Under the pieces are notes generated by a model. That model was not told where the DNA came from, searched no databases, and saw only the letters and a list, made by a program, of their open reading frames with translations. The translations under genes were made by a program, and so were the position numbers. Below, in pieces: positions 18,225 through 26,934 of a stretch of DNA of 64,000 nucleotides (its first letter is position 1; each line of letters opens with the position of its first letter). Where the stretch lies: assembly GCF_030697375.1 (NCBI RefSeq), contig NZ_JAUYQD010000009.1:62001-126000 (forward strand). The letters run 5' to 3'. The stretch is from Rhodoferax sp. (GTDB lineage: Bacteria > Pseudomonadota > Gammaproteobacteria > Burkholderiales > Burkholderiaceae_C).

Positions 18225-19331
18225 TCAGGGCAACCAGTCCAGCGCCCGCATGTAGTCCGGCTGCACCATCAGGTCGTCCCAGGCGAGGGCTGGGGTACGC
18301 GGCAAGAGCGCCAGGCGGCGGTCTTCGCTGGCATCTAACGGCTGCCATTCGCCCTTGAGCTGGGCTTCGGTCAGGCCGTCGATCAATTCGTCCACCGCCC
18401 GCCCCTCCCCTTCGCTGCTGGCCACCGACTGGTTGCACAGCAGCACCATGTCGCAGCCCGCATTCAAGGCCACCACGGCCGCCTGGCTGTAGCTGACCTG
18501 CTGGCCGTCGATCAGGCGGGCACCGGCCATGGAGAGATCGTCGCTGAAAATGGCGCCGCCAAAGCCCATCTGGCCGCGCAGGATGCCATTGAGCCATTTG
18601 GAAGAAAAGCCGGCAGGGCGGGCATCCACCTTGGGGTAGATCACATGGGCCGGCATCACGCTGGTGGTCACGGTGTTGAGCCAGCGGTAGGGGGCGGCGT
18701 CGTCGGCCAGGATCGCTTTCAGGCTGCGTTTGTCCACCGGAATGTCGGTATGCGAGTCGGCCTGGACAAAGCCATGGCCCGGAAAGTGTTTACCGCAATT
18801 GGCCATGCCGCTGCTCTGCAGGCCGTGCATCAGGCTTTTGGCCAGCAAGCCCACGACCCGTGGGTCGCGGTGGAAAGCGCGGTCGCCAATCACGCTGGAT
18901 TCTCCATAGTCCAGGTCCAGCACCGGCGTGAAACTCAGGTCCACACCGCAGGCGCGCAGCTCGGCGCCCAGTACGTAACCGCAGGCGGTGGCGGCATTGG
19001 TGGCGTCCATGGCGCCGCCTTTTTTGTTGGCATTGCCGGGTGATGCCGCGGGCGCCATCCACATCTCGCCCAGGGCACGCATGGGCGGCAAGTGCGTGAA
19101 TCCATCGGTCTTGAAGCGCTGCACCCGCCCACCCTCGTGGTCCACACAAATCAGCAGGTCGGCGCGTACTTTTTTGATGGCGCGGCACAGGTCGGTGAGC
19201 TGCGCCCGGTCTTGCCAGTTGCGGGCGAACAAAATCAGGCCGCCGACCAACGGATGTTTCAGGCGCTGGCGGTCCACTTTGCTCAGCGTCAGGCCGGCAA
19301 TGTCGATGATGAGGGGGGCGTGTTGGGTCAT
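18225..19331 (-). CDS. nagZ: Beta-N-acetylglucosaminidase NagZ
   Basis: Cytoplasmic family 3 glycosidase that removes GlcNAc from anhydromuropeptides during cell-wall recycling; its products can induce AmpC in some Gram-negatives. It has 368 residues. The catalytic-loop motif KHFPGHGFVQADSHTD is near 160-175 and the nucleophile aspartate lies in FSDDLSMAGA near 263. It is the distal gene of the acpS-containing minus-strand series, separated from acpS by dispersed repeat C. Confidence 0.95.
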   Translation of the reverse strand: MTQHAPLIIDIAGLTLSKVDRQRLKHPLVGGLILFARNWQDRAQLTDLCRAIKKVRADLLICVDHEGGRVQRFKTDGFTHLPPMRALGEMWMAPAASPGNANKKGGAMDATNAATACGYVLGAELRACGVDLSFTPVLDLDYGESSVIGDRAFHRDPRVVGLLAKSLMHGLQSSGMANCGKHFPGHGFVQADSHTDIPVDKRSLKAILADDAAPYRWLNTVTTSVMPAHVIYPKVDARPAGFSSKWLNGILRGQMGFGGAIFSDDLSMAGARLIDGQQVSYSQAAVVALNAGCDMVLLCNQSVASSEGEGRAVDELIDGLTEAQLKGEWQPLDASEDRRLALLPRTPALAWDDLMVQPDYMRALDWLP

Positions 19332-19355
19332 GGTGGGTACTTATGTGAATACTTT

Positions 19356-19415
19356 TGCTATGAATTTACTAGCTGCTTGCGCATATGCAACGGGGGCTAG
19401 CGGCCTATTTCTCTT
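19356..19415 (+). repeat. Dispersed 60-bp repeat, copy C
   Basis: TGCTATGAATTTACTAGCTG, CTTGCGCA, then ACGGGGGCTAGCGGCCTATTT. It fills nearly the whole nagZ-acpS gap, and its CCTATTT end supplies the final Lys codon and TAG stop of acpS on the minus strand. Confidence 0.8.
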
Positions 19416-19833
19416 GTAATGCAGGCGCTGAAGTCTCGACTACGCAAAAGCTGGCGGCGTAGTCGGTTTCATCCGTAACACTGACGTGCACCTGCAGCCC
19501 ACGGGCTTCAAACCACGCTTTCAGGCCCCCATGCAACACGATGAAAGGTTGCCCGGCCTGGGCGTGGTCCCGGGGCTGGTTGGCAATTTCACACAGCCGC
19601 CAGGTCATGGGCATGCGCATGCCCAAGCCAATGGCTTTGCTGAACGCCTCTTTGGCGCTGAAACGGGTGGCCAGGTAGCGCACACCCCGCTCGGGCCAAC
19701 GCGCGCTGCGGGCCTTCCAGATGGTGAACTCAGATTCGCAAAGCACCTTGGCGGCAAAACGGTCGCCATGGCGCGCCAGGCTGTCGCGGATGCGGCGCAC
19801 GTCGCAGATGTCCGTCCCTATGCCGTAAATCAT
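19405..19833 (-). CDS. acpS: Holo-[acyl-carrier-protein] synthase
   Basis: Transfers 4'-phosphopantetheine from CoA to the serine of ACP. 142 residues, slightly above the usual 120-130. Motifs: [15 protein letters not shown] with the magnesium aspartate D8, and [15 protein letters not shown] with the metal glutamate. The last residues QEK and the stop lie at the edge of dispersed repeat C, so the native C-terminus may have been replaced. It follows pdxJ by 9 bp on the same strand. Its substrate acpP is encoded 13 kb away. Confidence 0.94.
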   Translation of the reverse strand: MIYGIGTDICDVRRIRDSLARHGDRFAAKVLCESEFTIWKARSARWPERGVRYLATRFSAKEAFSKAIGLGMRMPMTWRLCEIANQPRDHAQAGQPFIVLHGGLKAWFEARGLQVHVSVTDETDYAASFCVVETSAPALQEK

Positions 19834-19842
19834 GTGGGCGAC

Positions 19843-20595
19843 CTACTGGGGTTCCAGGCAGTCCAAATACGCGCGCACCGTGGCGCCGTAGCCCATCTCC
19901 AGCGCATCGGCAATCAGGGCGTGGCCGATGGACACCTCCTGCACGCCCGGCACCTGCTGCACAAACGCGGCCAGGTTGTCCTGGTTCAGGTCGTGGCCCG
20001 CATTGAGGCCCAGCCCCGCGTCCAGGGCGGCTTGGGCCGCGAGCGCAAAGCGTTGTAATTGCGCGGCCTGTTCTGGGGTGCCCCAGGCGGCAGCATAGGG
20101 TTCGGTGTAGAGCTCAACCCGGTCGGCCCCCACGGCTCGGGCCGCCGGCATGGCGGCGGCATCGGCGTCCATGAACAGGCTCACGCGCAAACCCAGGGCG
20201 TGGGCTTGTGCAATCAGGGGGCGCAGGCGCTCGGCGTCCTGGGGGAAGCTCCAGCCGTGGTCGCTGGTGAACTGGCCCTCGCCATCGGGCACGAAGGTGA
20301 CTTGGTGCACCGGCAGTTGGCGTTCCACCAGATCCTGCACGCAGTCCATCAGATTGTGAAATGGGTTGCCTTCGACATTGAATTCACGGTCCGGCCAGGA
20401 TTTCAGCAACTCGGCCAGCTCAAGCACATCGTCGGCGCGGATATGGCGCGCGTCCGGTCGCGGATGCACCGTGATGCCGGCGGCGCCCGCCTGCAGGCAC
20501 AGCGTGGCTGCGCGGGTGACGCTGGGAATGCCCAGGTGGCGGGTGTTGCGCACCAGGGCCACTTTGTTGAGGTTGACAGAAAGAGAGGTTTGCAT
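19843..20595 (-). CDS. pdxJ: Pyridoxine 5'-phosphate synthase
   Basis: Condenses 3-amino-1-hydroxyacetone 1-phosphate with deoxyxylulose 5-phosphate. 250 residues, TIM barrel. Catalytic residues are present: His in ITVHPRPDARHI, Glu in FNVEGN and His in LNAGHDL. The N-terminal NxDH of E. coli is SVNLNKVA here, a variant I recall from other PdxJ subfamilies. I start at MQTSLSVNLNK; an ATG 12 bp upstream is possible. The longer open frame runs through an intergenic repeat and gives a false N-terminal extension. Confidence 0.93.
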   Translation of the reverse strand: MQTSLSVNLNKVALVRNTRHLGIPSVTRAATLCLQAGAAGITVHPRPDARHIRADDVLELAELLKSWPDREFNVEGNPFHNLMDCVQDLVERQLPVHQVTFVPDGEGQFTSDHGWSFPQDAERLRPLIAQAHALGLRVSLFMDADAAAMPAARAVGADRVELYTEPYAAAWGTPEQAAQLQRFALAAQAALDAGLGLNAGHDLNQDNLAAFVQQVPGVQEVSIGHALIADALEMGYGATVRAYLDCLEPQ

Positions 20596-20617
20596 GGTAG
20601 AACTCATGTTTTGCCGC

Positions 20618-20691
20618 CGGGCCGCCCCAAGGCAAAATGCGCCCCCTTCGGGGGGCAGCGCAGTACACGAAGTGACAAGCGTGGGGGCCAT
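20618..20691. repeat. Hairpin-rich intergenic repeat between recO and pdxJ
   Basis: Contains GCCGCCCCAAGGC, a strong GCCCCC-TTC-GGGGGGC-type hairpin near 20641-20656, and a GTGGGGGCCAT end. I recall very similar elements in many Comamonadaceae genomes; that is recollection, not a search. It fills the gap between the recO stop and the pdxJ start region. Confidence 0.65.
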
Positions 20692-20693
20692 TG

Positions 20694-21443
20694 CTATAGG
20701 GATTGGATGTCGATCATCATCTGGCGCGTGCGCAGGGTTTTAACCCCGCAATGGTAGTGCAGCACGGCCCGTAGTTGGGGCTTGAGCTCCGTCATCACCT
20801 CCGCACAGGCGCGCAATGTGCGGGTAAAGGGGGTCGATTCATGCACCGCGTCTTGTAATGCTGCCCACTGGGCACCGCTCAAGTGGGCACGGTCTTCCGC
20901 ATGGGCCTGGCGCAAACCACCTTCGGGCACCAGGGTGTAGCGTGCATCCCAATCCAACTCGCGCAGTGTCATGGTTTGTACGTCCAACTGGGGCAAGAGA
21001 CCAATTTCGCGCAGCAGCAGCAGCTCAAAGGTCCGCAAGGCCGTTTGCAAAATTTCGCCGTGTTCACTGGCGACGACCTCGACCACCTGGTCGTACACAT
21101 CAAACAGCCGGGGGTGGGGATCGTCGCGCGCCAACAAGGTCAGCAGCAACTCGTTGAGGTAGTAGCCCGAGAGCAGCGCATCGCCCGAGGGCATGACGTG
21201 CCCGCCCTGCCATTCCGCGCTCTTGAGCGTGCGGATCTCGGCGTCACCGCCAAAGGCCAGGTGCAAGGGCTGCATGGGCAGCAAGATCGGCCGGAAGCTG
21301 GAGCTGGGCCGCTTGGCGCCCTTGGCCACCAACGCAATACGCCCGTGGTGACGGGTGAAGACTTCCAGAATCAGGCTGGACTCGCTCCAGTCGTAGCGGT
21401 GCAAGACGTACGCAGGTTCCTCGGAAATACGTTTAGTTGCCAT
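20694..21443 (-). CDS. recO: DNA repair protein RecO
   Basis: Recombination mediator of the RecFOR pathway that helps RecA displace SSB. It has 249 residues. An N-terminal OB fold (about 1-85, [20 protein letters not shown]) is followed by a helical domain. The zinc-finger cysteines of some RecO proteins are not evident. It belongs to the rnc-era-recO-pdxJ-acpS series typical of proteobacteria, but repeat elements flank it on both sides. Confidence 0.93.
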   Translation of the reverse strand: MATKRISEEPAYVLHRYDWSESSLILEVFTRHHGRIALVAKGAKRPSSSFRPILLPMQPLHLAFGGDAEIRTLKSAEWQGGHVMPSGDALLSGYYLNELLLTLLARDDPHPRLFDVYDQVVEVVASEHGEILQTALRTFELLLLREIGLLPQLDVQTMTLRELDWDARYTLVPEGGLRQAHAEDRAHLSGAQWAALQDAVHESTPFTRTLRACAEVMTELKPQLRAVLHYHCGVKTLRTRQMMIDIQSL

Positions 21444-21479
21444 AGATTAGCGCGCCGCCTTCAGCCCAGCGAACGCCGT

Positions 21480-21557
21480 GAAACCGGCTTTGCCGGGCCA
21501 CTGGCCTTGCCCCCTGCAAGGGGGAAAGCGGCTAGGCGAAGCGAGCAAGCCGGGGGG
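21480..21557. repeat. Hairpin-rich intergenic repeat between era and recO
   Basis: CCGGC-TTT-GCCGG (21484-21496) and CCCCC-TGCAA-GGGGG (21510-21524) are consecutive hairpins, followed by AAAGCGGCTAGGCGAAGCGAG and GCCGGGGGG up to the era stop. The sequence differs from the element between recO and pdxJ. Confidence 0.65.
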
Positions 21558-21562
21558 TGTTC

Positions 21563-22606
21563 TCATTCATAGCCGAAGGACCGCACCCGCGCTTCGTCGT
21601 CGGCCCAACCGGAGCGCACTTTCACCCACAGCTCCAGAAACACTTTGGCATCGGCCAGTTTTTCCAGCTCCACGCGGGTTTCCATGCCGATGCGTTTGAT
21701 GCGCTCGCCCTTGTCACCAATCACCATGGCTTTGTGGCCATCCCGCTCCACCACGATGGTGGCGGCGATGCGCAGCAGGCGTTTCTGGCCTTTTCTTTGC
21801 GGCGGTTCTTCCTCAAACTTGTCGATCACCACGGTGGAGGTGTAAGGCAGCTCGTCACCCGTCAGGCGGAACAGTTTTTCACGCACCAGTTCGCTGGCGA
21901 GGAATTTCTCGCTGCGGTCGGTCAGCTCGTCTTCCGAGTACCACCAGGCCTGTTCAGGCAGGTATTTCTCGCAAATACCCAACAGGCGTGCAATGTCCTT
22001 GGGGTTTTTGGCCGACATGGGCACAAATTCGGCAAACGCATGCTTGGCCTGCATCTCTTGCAGCCAGGGCGCAATATCGCCACGGCGGTGCACATTGTCC
22101 AGCTTGTTGGCCACCAGAAGGGTGGGGATGTTCTTGCCAATCAGGGCCAGCACACGGGCATCTGCGGGCGTGAAGCTGCCTGCCTCCACCACAAACAAAA
22201 TTAGGTCCACATCGGCCACCGCACCCACCACGGTCTTGTTCAGGGACTTGTTCAAGGCGTTGCCATGCAGTGTCTGAAAACCCGGGGTGTCCACAAACAC
22301 AAACTGCGTGGCGCCTTCGGTGCGCATGCCGGTAATGCGGTGGCGGGTGGTTTGTGCCTTGCGCGAGGTGATGCTGATCTTCTGGCCCACCAGGGCGTTG
22401 AGCAAGGTGGATTTACCCACATTGGGCTTGCCGACAATCGCCACCAGCCCGCAATGCTGCCCTTCTGCGGGTGTTCCGGGCTGGGCTAGTTTGGGCGTGC
22501 CTTTGAGCAAACCTTCCAGCATGGCATCCAAATTGGAATCAGCATCTTTTTCAACGCTAGCCCCCGTGGACTCTGCGGGAGCAGCTATATTTTTAGGAGC
22601 AGTCAT
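21563..22606 (-). CDS. era: GTPase Era with repeat-derived N-terminal extension
   Basis: Ribosome-associated GTPase needed for 16S rRNA maturation and 30S assembly. 347 residues against about 300 usually. The G1 motif GKPNVGKST is at 59-67, G3 DTPGF, G4 NKLD and G5 SAK follow, and a C-terminal KH domain (about 255-335) binds 16S rRNA. Residues 2-22 are encoded by a reverse copy of the dispersed repeat, giving a low-complexity, alanine-rich leader. The ATG overlaps the rnc stop (ATGA), which fixes this start and indicates coupling; a longer open frame upstream overlaps rnc and is rejected. Confidence 0.95.
   Translation of the reverse strand: MTAPKNIAAPAESTGASVEKDADSNLDAMLEGLLKGTPKLAQPGTPAEGQHCGLVAIVGKPNVGKSTLLNALVGQKISITSRKAQTTRHRITGMRTEGATQFVFVDTPGFQTLHGNALNKSLNKTVVGAVADVDLILFVVEAGSFTPADARVLALIGKNIPTLLVANKLDNVHRRGDIAPWLQEMQAKHAFAEFVPMSAKNPKDIARLLGICEKYLPEQAWWYSEDELTDRSEKFLASELVREKLFRLTGDELPYTSTVVIDKFEEEPPQRKGQKRLLRIAATIVVERDGHKAMVIGDKGERIKRIGMETRVELEKLADAKVFLELWVKVRSGWADDEARVRSFGYE
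22541..22601 (-). repeat. Dispersed 60-bp repeat, copy I (in frame in era)
   Basis: On the minus strand: TGCTCCTAAAAATATAGCTG, CTCCCGCA, then CCACGGGGGCTAGCG. It is entirely coding and gives era residues 2-22. Confidence 0.75.
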
Positions 22607-23289
22607 AAGGGTTTCTTTGTCTTGAGTGTTTGCAGCATCGCGGCAGCTGCGGCCTGTTCTGCAGCACGGCGTGATCCGCCGATGCCGCGCTCTGCCAAGT
22701 GCAATTCGGATATTTCGCACTCCACGTCAAAGCTTTGTTTGTGCGCTGCCCCAAGGGTTCCCACCACGGTATAGGCTGGCAACTTCATTTTGCGGCCCTG
22801 CAGCCATTCTTGCAACTCGGTTTTGGGGTCCTTGCCGATGGCCTCCATCTGGGGGTTGATTTCCACCGCCTTGAACAATCGGTGCACCAGCGCCTGTGCC
22901 ACGGCAAAACCGGCATCCAGGTACACCGCACCAATGATGGCTTCCAATGCGTCGGCCAAAATGGAGGGCCGCTTCTGGCCACCCGAGCGAAATTCGCCCT
23001 CCCCCAGCTTGATGACATCTGGCAGCCCCAGGCCCACGGCCAATTGGTGCAAGGTCTCTTGCTTCACCAAATTGGCACGGACACGGGACAGATCACCTTC
23101 GGGCAAGGACGCCAGCCGCGCATACAAAAGGTCGGACACCGCCAAGTTGAGCACCGAATCCCCCAGAAATTCCAGGCGTTCGTAATGGTCAATGGAGAAA
23201 CTGCGGTGCGTCAGTGCCCTGACCAGCAGGGAAACATCCGAAAAATTATGTTGCAGGCGACGCTGCAACTCTAACAAGGGATCTGCCAT
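22603..23289 (-). CDS. rnc: Ribonuclease III
   Basis: Double-strand-specific endoribonuclease for rRNA and mRNA processing. 228 residues. The RNase III signature [15 protein letters not shown] begins near 37; the second acidic cluster is in [18 protein letters not shown]; a dsRBD covers about 155-225 ([22 protein letters not shown]). It sits 2 bp after DUF4845 and overlaps era, the conserved lepB-rnc-era order. Confidence 0.97.
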   Translation of the reverse strand: MADPLLELQRRLQHNFSDVSLLVRALTHRSFSIDHYERLEFLGDSVLNLAVSDLLYARLASLPEGDLSRVRANLVKQETLHQLAVGLGLPDVIKLGEGEFRSGGQKRPSILADALEAIIGAVYLDAGFAVAQALVHRLFKAVEINPQMEAIGKDPKTELQEWLQGRKMKLPAYTVVGTLGAAHKQSFDVECEISELHLAERGIGGSRRAAEQAAAAAMLQTLKTKKPL

Positions 23290-23291
23290 CC

Positions 23292-23645
23292 TTATTTGGA
23301 ACGCCCGGCGTATTTGAGCGTCAGGTAGGCGGGGCCAGCCAGATGAACTTCACGTTCATAGGCAAAACTCACCACCACCTTATCGCCTTCCTTGGTGACA
23401 TCAATGTCCTTACCGCTGATGGATTTGATGTCGTCAACTTGCGCGGCCTTGTCGAAAATCATGCGGGCCTCGGCCACCGATTGGCCCTCCCTGGCTTTAT
23501 TGACCGCCCTGGTGATCGACTGGTACTCCAAAAAGGTGGGAAACACCTGGGCAGCCACCACCCCCGTCATGGCCAGTAGTGAGCCTACAAAAACCAAACC
23601 AATAAAGGAAATTCCACGCTGCTTGGATTTGCGTTGCACCGTCAT
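23292..23645 (-). CDS. DUF4845 membrane-anchored protein
   Basis: 117 residues. A type IV pilin-like N-terminus: basic stretch, then a hydrophobic segment at about 12-33 (GISFIGLVFVGSLLAMTGVVAA), then a periplasmic domain. It matches DUF4845, found between lepB and rnc in many beta- and gammaproteobacteria. Function unknown; position suggests co-expression with signal peptidase. Confidence 0.8.
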   Translation of the reverse strand: MTVQRKSKQRGISFIGLVFVGSLLAMTGVVAAQVFPTFLEYQSITRAVNKAREGQSVAEARMIFDKAAQVDDIKSISGKDIDVTKEGDKVVVSFAYEREVHLAGPAYLTLKYAGRSK

Positions 23646-23685
23646 ATTTTTCTCCTGTCAACCGACCTGTTGCCGACGTTAAAAA

Positions 23686-24651
23686 TCAATCAAAAGCCCC
23701 GATGCGCTTCAGACTGCCAAAATTCATCCAGACAAAAAAGGCTTTTCCAACGATGTTTTTCTCGGGCACAAAACCCCAGTAGCGCGAATCCATCGAATTG
23801 TCGCGGTTGTCACCCATCATGAAATAGTGCCCGTCGGGCACCTTGCAGGTCACCCCTTCCACGGTGTAATTGCAGCCGTTGCGGCCCTCAAAATTGTCAG
23901 CACCCGGTACAAATGCGGGACGGTCATCGTCGTTGAGCAGTTTGTGCTTGTGAGCGCCCAGGGTTTCTTCAAACTGTTTGAAGTAGCGCATGGCGTCTTC
24001 GTCAAAAAACTCAGGGATGGACGCGGTCGCCACGGCTTGGCCATTGATGGTCAGGCGCTTGTTCAAATATGCCACCGTATCACCGGGCACGCCGACCACC
24101 CGCTTGATGTAATCCAGGCTGGGTTTGGGCGGGTAGCGAAACACCATCACATCCCCCCGCTGGGGTTGGTTGCCCGCAGTGATCTTGGTGTTGAGCACCG
24201 GCAAACGCAACCCGTAGTGAAATTTATTCACCAAAATCAGGTCCCCCACCAGCAAAGTGGGAATCATGGAGCCCGAGGGGATTTTGAAGGGTTCAAACAA
24301 GAATGATCGCAAGACAAACACGGCGATGATTACCGGGAACAGACCTGCGGTCCAGTCCAGCCACCAGGGTTGCATCAACAAACGCACTTTGGCTTCAGCA
24401 ACATCGCCATCCACCCGCTTGATGCCCATTTTGTCCAGCTCGGCGCGGCGCTGAATGTCATTGGCTTCCAGCACGGCCACCGATTTTTGCCGCTGCGGCA
24501 AAAAGTAAAAGCGCTCGGCCAACCAGTAAGCACCCGTTACCACGGTCGCCAGGAACAGCAACAAGGCGAAGTTGCCCTCCACCAACCCAAAATACCAGGA
24601 GCCTGCGTACAGCGCAAAAGCGGCCAAAACGGCGGAGGTCAGAACTTGCAT
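23686..24651 (-). CDS. lepB: Signal peptidase I
   Basis: Cleaves Sec and Tat signal peptides at the periplasmic face of the inner membrane. 321 residues from the ATG that overlaps the lepA stop by one base (TGATG). Two N-terminal hydrophobic regions (about 3-38 and 88-108). The catalytic serine is in PSGSMIPTLLVGD and the lysine in YIKRVVGVPGDTV; box E is GDNRDNSMDSRYWG. Catalytic Ser/Lys dyad complete. Confidence 0.96.
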   Translation of the reverse strand: MQVLTSAVLAAFALYAGSWYFGLVEGNFALLLFLATVVTGAYWLAERFYFLPQRQKSVAVLEANDIQRRAELDKMGIKRVDGDVAEAKVRLLMQPWWLDWTAGLFPVIIAVFVLRSFLFEPFKIPSGSMIPTLLVGDLILVNKFHYGLRLPVLNTKITAGNQPQRGDVMVFRYPPKPSLDYIKRVVGVPGDTVAYLNKRLTINGQAVATASIPEFFDEDAMRYFKQFEETLGAHKHKLLNDDDRPAFVPGADNFEGRNGCNYTVEGVTCKVPDGHYFMMGDNRDNSMDSRYWGFVPEKNIVGKAFFVWMNFGSLKRIGAFD

Positions 24652-26459
24652 CAATCTTCCACCTGCAAAATGGCCAGGAACGCTTCTTGTGGGACTTCCA
24701 CCGAACCGATTTGTTTCATGCGCTTTTTACCTGCTTTTTGTTTTTCAAGGAGCTTCTTCTTGCGCGAAATGTCGCCGCCATAGCACTTGGCCAGCACGTT
24801 CTTGCGCAGCGCTTTGATTGTCTCACGCGCAATAATGTTGGCGCCAATCGCCGCCTGGATCGCAACGTCGTACATTTGTCGGGAAATGATCTCGCGCATC
24901 TTGCCAACGACCGCCCGCCCACGGTACTGGCTCTGGCTGCGGTGCAACATGATGGACAGCGCGTCGACTTTTTCCGAATTCAACAAAATATCGACCTTGA
25001 CCACATCGGCCGCACGGTACTCCTTGAACTCGTAGTCCATGGACGCATAGCCCCGGCTCACGCTCTTGAGTTTGTCAAAAAAGTCGAGCACGATTTCGGC
25101 CAGCGGCATCTCATAGGTGAGCACCACTTGCCGCCCCTTGTAGGCCATGTTCATTTGCACGCCGCGCTTCTGGTTGGCCAAGGTCATGACCACACCCACA
25201 TATTCCTGCGGCATGTACAGATGCACGGTGACGATGGGTTCACGAATCTCAGCGGTCTTGCCCACCTCCGGCATTTTGGAGGGGTTTTCGACCATGATGA
25301 CTTCGCCGTCGTTTTTCATCACCTGGTAGACCACACTGGGCGCGGTGGTGATCAGGTCCTGGTCAAACTCGCGTTCCAGGCGTTCTTGCACAATTTCCAT
25401 GTGCAACAAGCCCAGAAAACCACACCGGAAGCCGAAACCCAGCGCCTGCGACACTTCTGGTTCGTAGTGCAGCGAGGCGTCGTTCAATTTGAGCTTTTCC
25501 AGCGCGTCGCGCAACGAGTCGTATTCGCTGGCTTCGGTGGGGTACAGACCCGCAAACACCTGGGGCTGAATTTCCTTGAAACCGGGCAGCGCCTCGGTCG
25601 CAGGACCGGCGTTGTTGGGCAGCTTCTTTTCCAGCGTGACGGTATCGCCCACCTTGGCGGCCTGCAACTCCTTGATGCCCGCAATGATGTAGCCCACTTC
25701 ACCGGCTTCCAGCGATTCACGGGGCTGGTTGGCGGGGGTAAAAACCCCCAGATTGTCCGCGTTGTACACAGCCTCTGAAGCCATCATCTTGATGCGCTCA
25801 CCTTTGCCCAAACGCCCATCCACCACACGCACCAGCATCACCACACCGACGTAGCTATCAAACCAGCTGTCAATAATCATGGCGCGCAGGGGGGCATTCG
25901 GATTGCCCCGGGGTGCGGGTACCTTGGCAACGATGGCCTCCAAGATCTCCTCAATACCCATGCCGGACTTTGCAGAGCAAGGTATCGCCTCGCCTGCGTC
26001 GATACCAATCACATCTTCGATTTCAGAGCGTGCGTTGTCGGGGTCTGCGTTGGGCAGATCCATCTTGTTCAAGACCGGCACCACCTCCACCCCCAACTCC
26101 AGGGCGGTGTAGCAATTGGCCACCGTTTGCGCTTCGACCCCCTGACTTGCATCCACCACCAGCAGTGCGCCCTCGCATGCCGACAAGGACCGGCTGACTT
26201 CATACGAGAAGTCCACATGCCCCGGTGTGTCGATCAAATTGAGGTTGTAAACCTTGCCATCTTGCGCTTTGTATTTGAGCGCTGCAGTCTGCGCCTTGAT
26301 GGTTATCCCACGTTCTTTTTCGATGTCCATCGAGTCCAGAACCTGCGCCTCCATCTGGCGCGCTTCCAGCCCCCCGCAGCGCTGTATCAAGCGATCTGCC
26401 AAGGTGGATTTGCCATGGTCAATGTGGGCAATGATCGAAAAATTTCTGATGTGATTCAT
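24651..26459 (-). CDS. lepA: Elongation factor 4 (LepA)
   Basis: Ribosome-associated GTPase implicated in back-translocation and 30S biogenesis. 602 residues from ATG ([19 protein letters not shown]). G1 [10 protein letters not shown]3 DTPGHVDF, G4 NKMD. The LepA-specific C-terminal domain ends [25 protein letters not shown]. It heads the lepA-lepB-DUF4845-rnc-era group. Its leader contains a strong terminator about 50 bp upstream, so its promoter lies either within about 40 bp of the start or upstream with read-through. Confidence 0.97.
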   Translation of the reverse strand: MNHIRNFSIIAHIDHGKSTLADRLIQRCGGLEARQMEAQVLDSMDIEKERGITIKAQTAALKYKAQDGKVYNLNLIDTPGHVDFSYEVSRSLSACEGALLVVDASQGVEAQTVANCYTALELGVEVVPVLNKMDLPNADPDNARSEIEDVIGIDAGEAIPCSAKSGMGIEEILEAIVAKVPAPRGNPNAPLRAMIIDSWFDSYVGVVMLVRVVDGRLGKGERIKMMASEAVYNADNLGVFTPANQPRESLEAGEVGYIIAGIKELQAAKVGDTVTLEKKLPNNAGPATEALPGFKEIQPQVFAGLYPTEASEYDSLRDALEKLKLNDASLHYEPEVSQALGFGFRCGFLGLLHMEIVQERLEREFDQDLITTAPSVVYQVMKNDGEVIMVENPSKMPEVGKTAEIREPIVTVHLYMPQEYVGVVMTLANQKRGVQMNMAYKGRQVVLTYEMPLAEIVLDFFDKLKSVSRGYASMDYEFKEYRAADVVKVDILLNSEKVDALSIMLHRSQSQYRGRAVVGKMREIISRQMYDVAIQAAIGANIIARETIKALRKNVLAKCYGGDISRKKKLLEKQKAGKKRMKQIGSVEVPQEAFLAILQVED

Positions 26460-26500
26460 CAACGAAAAGCTTTAAGTGATTGAATTAAAACAAACGACCA

Positions 26501-26533
26501 AGAAAAAAGGGCGCGTCTGGTTGAGACGCGCCC
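26501..26533 (-). terminator. Rho-independent terminator upstream of lepA
   Basis: On the minus strand GGGCGCGTCT-CAACC-AGACGCGCCC followed by TTTTTTCTT: a 10-bp GC-rich stem, 5-nt loop and a good U-tract. It lies 400 bp after the mucD stop, so it ends either a long mucD 3' UTR or a separate short RNA. Confidence 0.85.
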
Positions 26534-26565
26534 TGAACCAACAATCTTTGGCAACTGCGAAGGTT

Positions 26566-26593
26566 GGAACTTCATTGTAGGCAAAAAGTCTGG
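26566..26593 (+). promoter_or_regulatory. sigmaE-like promoter match
   Basis: GGAACTT (26566-26572), 15-bp spacer, GTCTGG (26588-26593). This resembles the RpoE consensus (GGAACTT, about 15-16, GTCTAA). It points away from lepA into the gap. GGAACTT occurs by chance elsewhere, so the spacing to a GTC-type -10 is the main support. Confidence 0.3.
26574..26579 (-). promoter_or_regulatory. Candidate -10 element before the lepA terminator
   Basis: TACAAT on the minus strand, about 40 bp before the terminator hairpin. No good -35 at 16-18 bp. A transcript from here would either end as an RNA of about 65 nt or read through into lepA. Confidence 0.3.
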
Positions 26594-26934
26594 AGTGCAC
26601 AGCCCAAAAAAACGGATTTCAAAGTCGTTGCAAGCGAACAACGGCCAACTTATACACAAGTTATCAACAATCTGTCGCAAAAGGCTTTGAATAACATGTG
26701 TGTGAACTGTGGGTGAGTGCACTTCATCTCATATCATGGATTTTTAGCCACGCCTTATATCCATAATGAGGGTCACGAAGCTTCTATTCTAACCAAATCT
26801 TCATGCAAGGCCTGCAGTTAGCGCACACACACCACCAAGACAAACATCCGCGACAAGAAAATATTTCGTTGTGTGCACGCAATAAACGCCCATAAAACCT
26901 GATTCTATTGAGGGTTGTTCACGCACTGCATACC

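Larger units (their letters stand above)
26534..26934. other. 400-bp AT-rich gap without a gene (mucD-lepA)
   Basis: No credible coding frame. It holds TTATACACA (26650-26658) and TTATCAACA (26661-26669), which resemble DnaA boxes, a TACAAT -10-like element on the minus strand, and a sigmaE-like promoter match on the plus strand. No plus-strand terminator is evident before mucD. Confidence 0.5.

Noticed and set aside
20596..20691. N-terminal extension of pdxJ (MAPTLVTSCTALPPEGG...)
   Set aside because: Comes from the hairpin-rich intergenic repeat; PdxJ proteins begin near SVNxNK.
25853..25872. GTAGCTATCAAACC in lepA resembling the repeat head
   Set aside because: Encodes the conserved LepA segment DSWFDSYVG and lacks TGCT at the fixed spacing.
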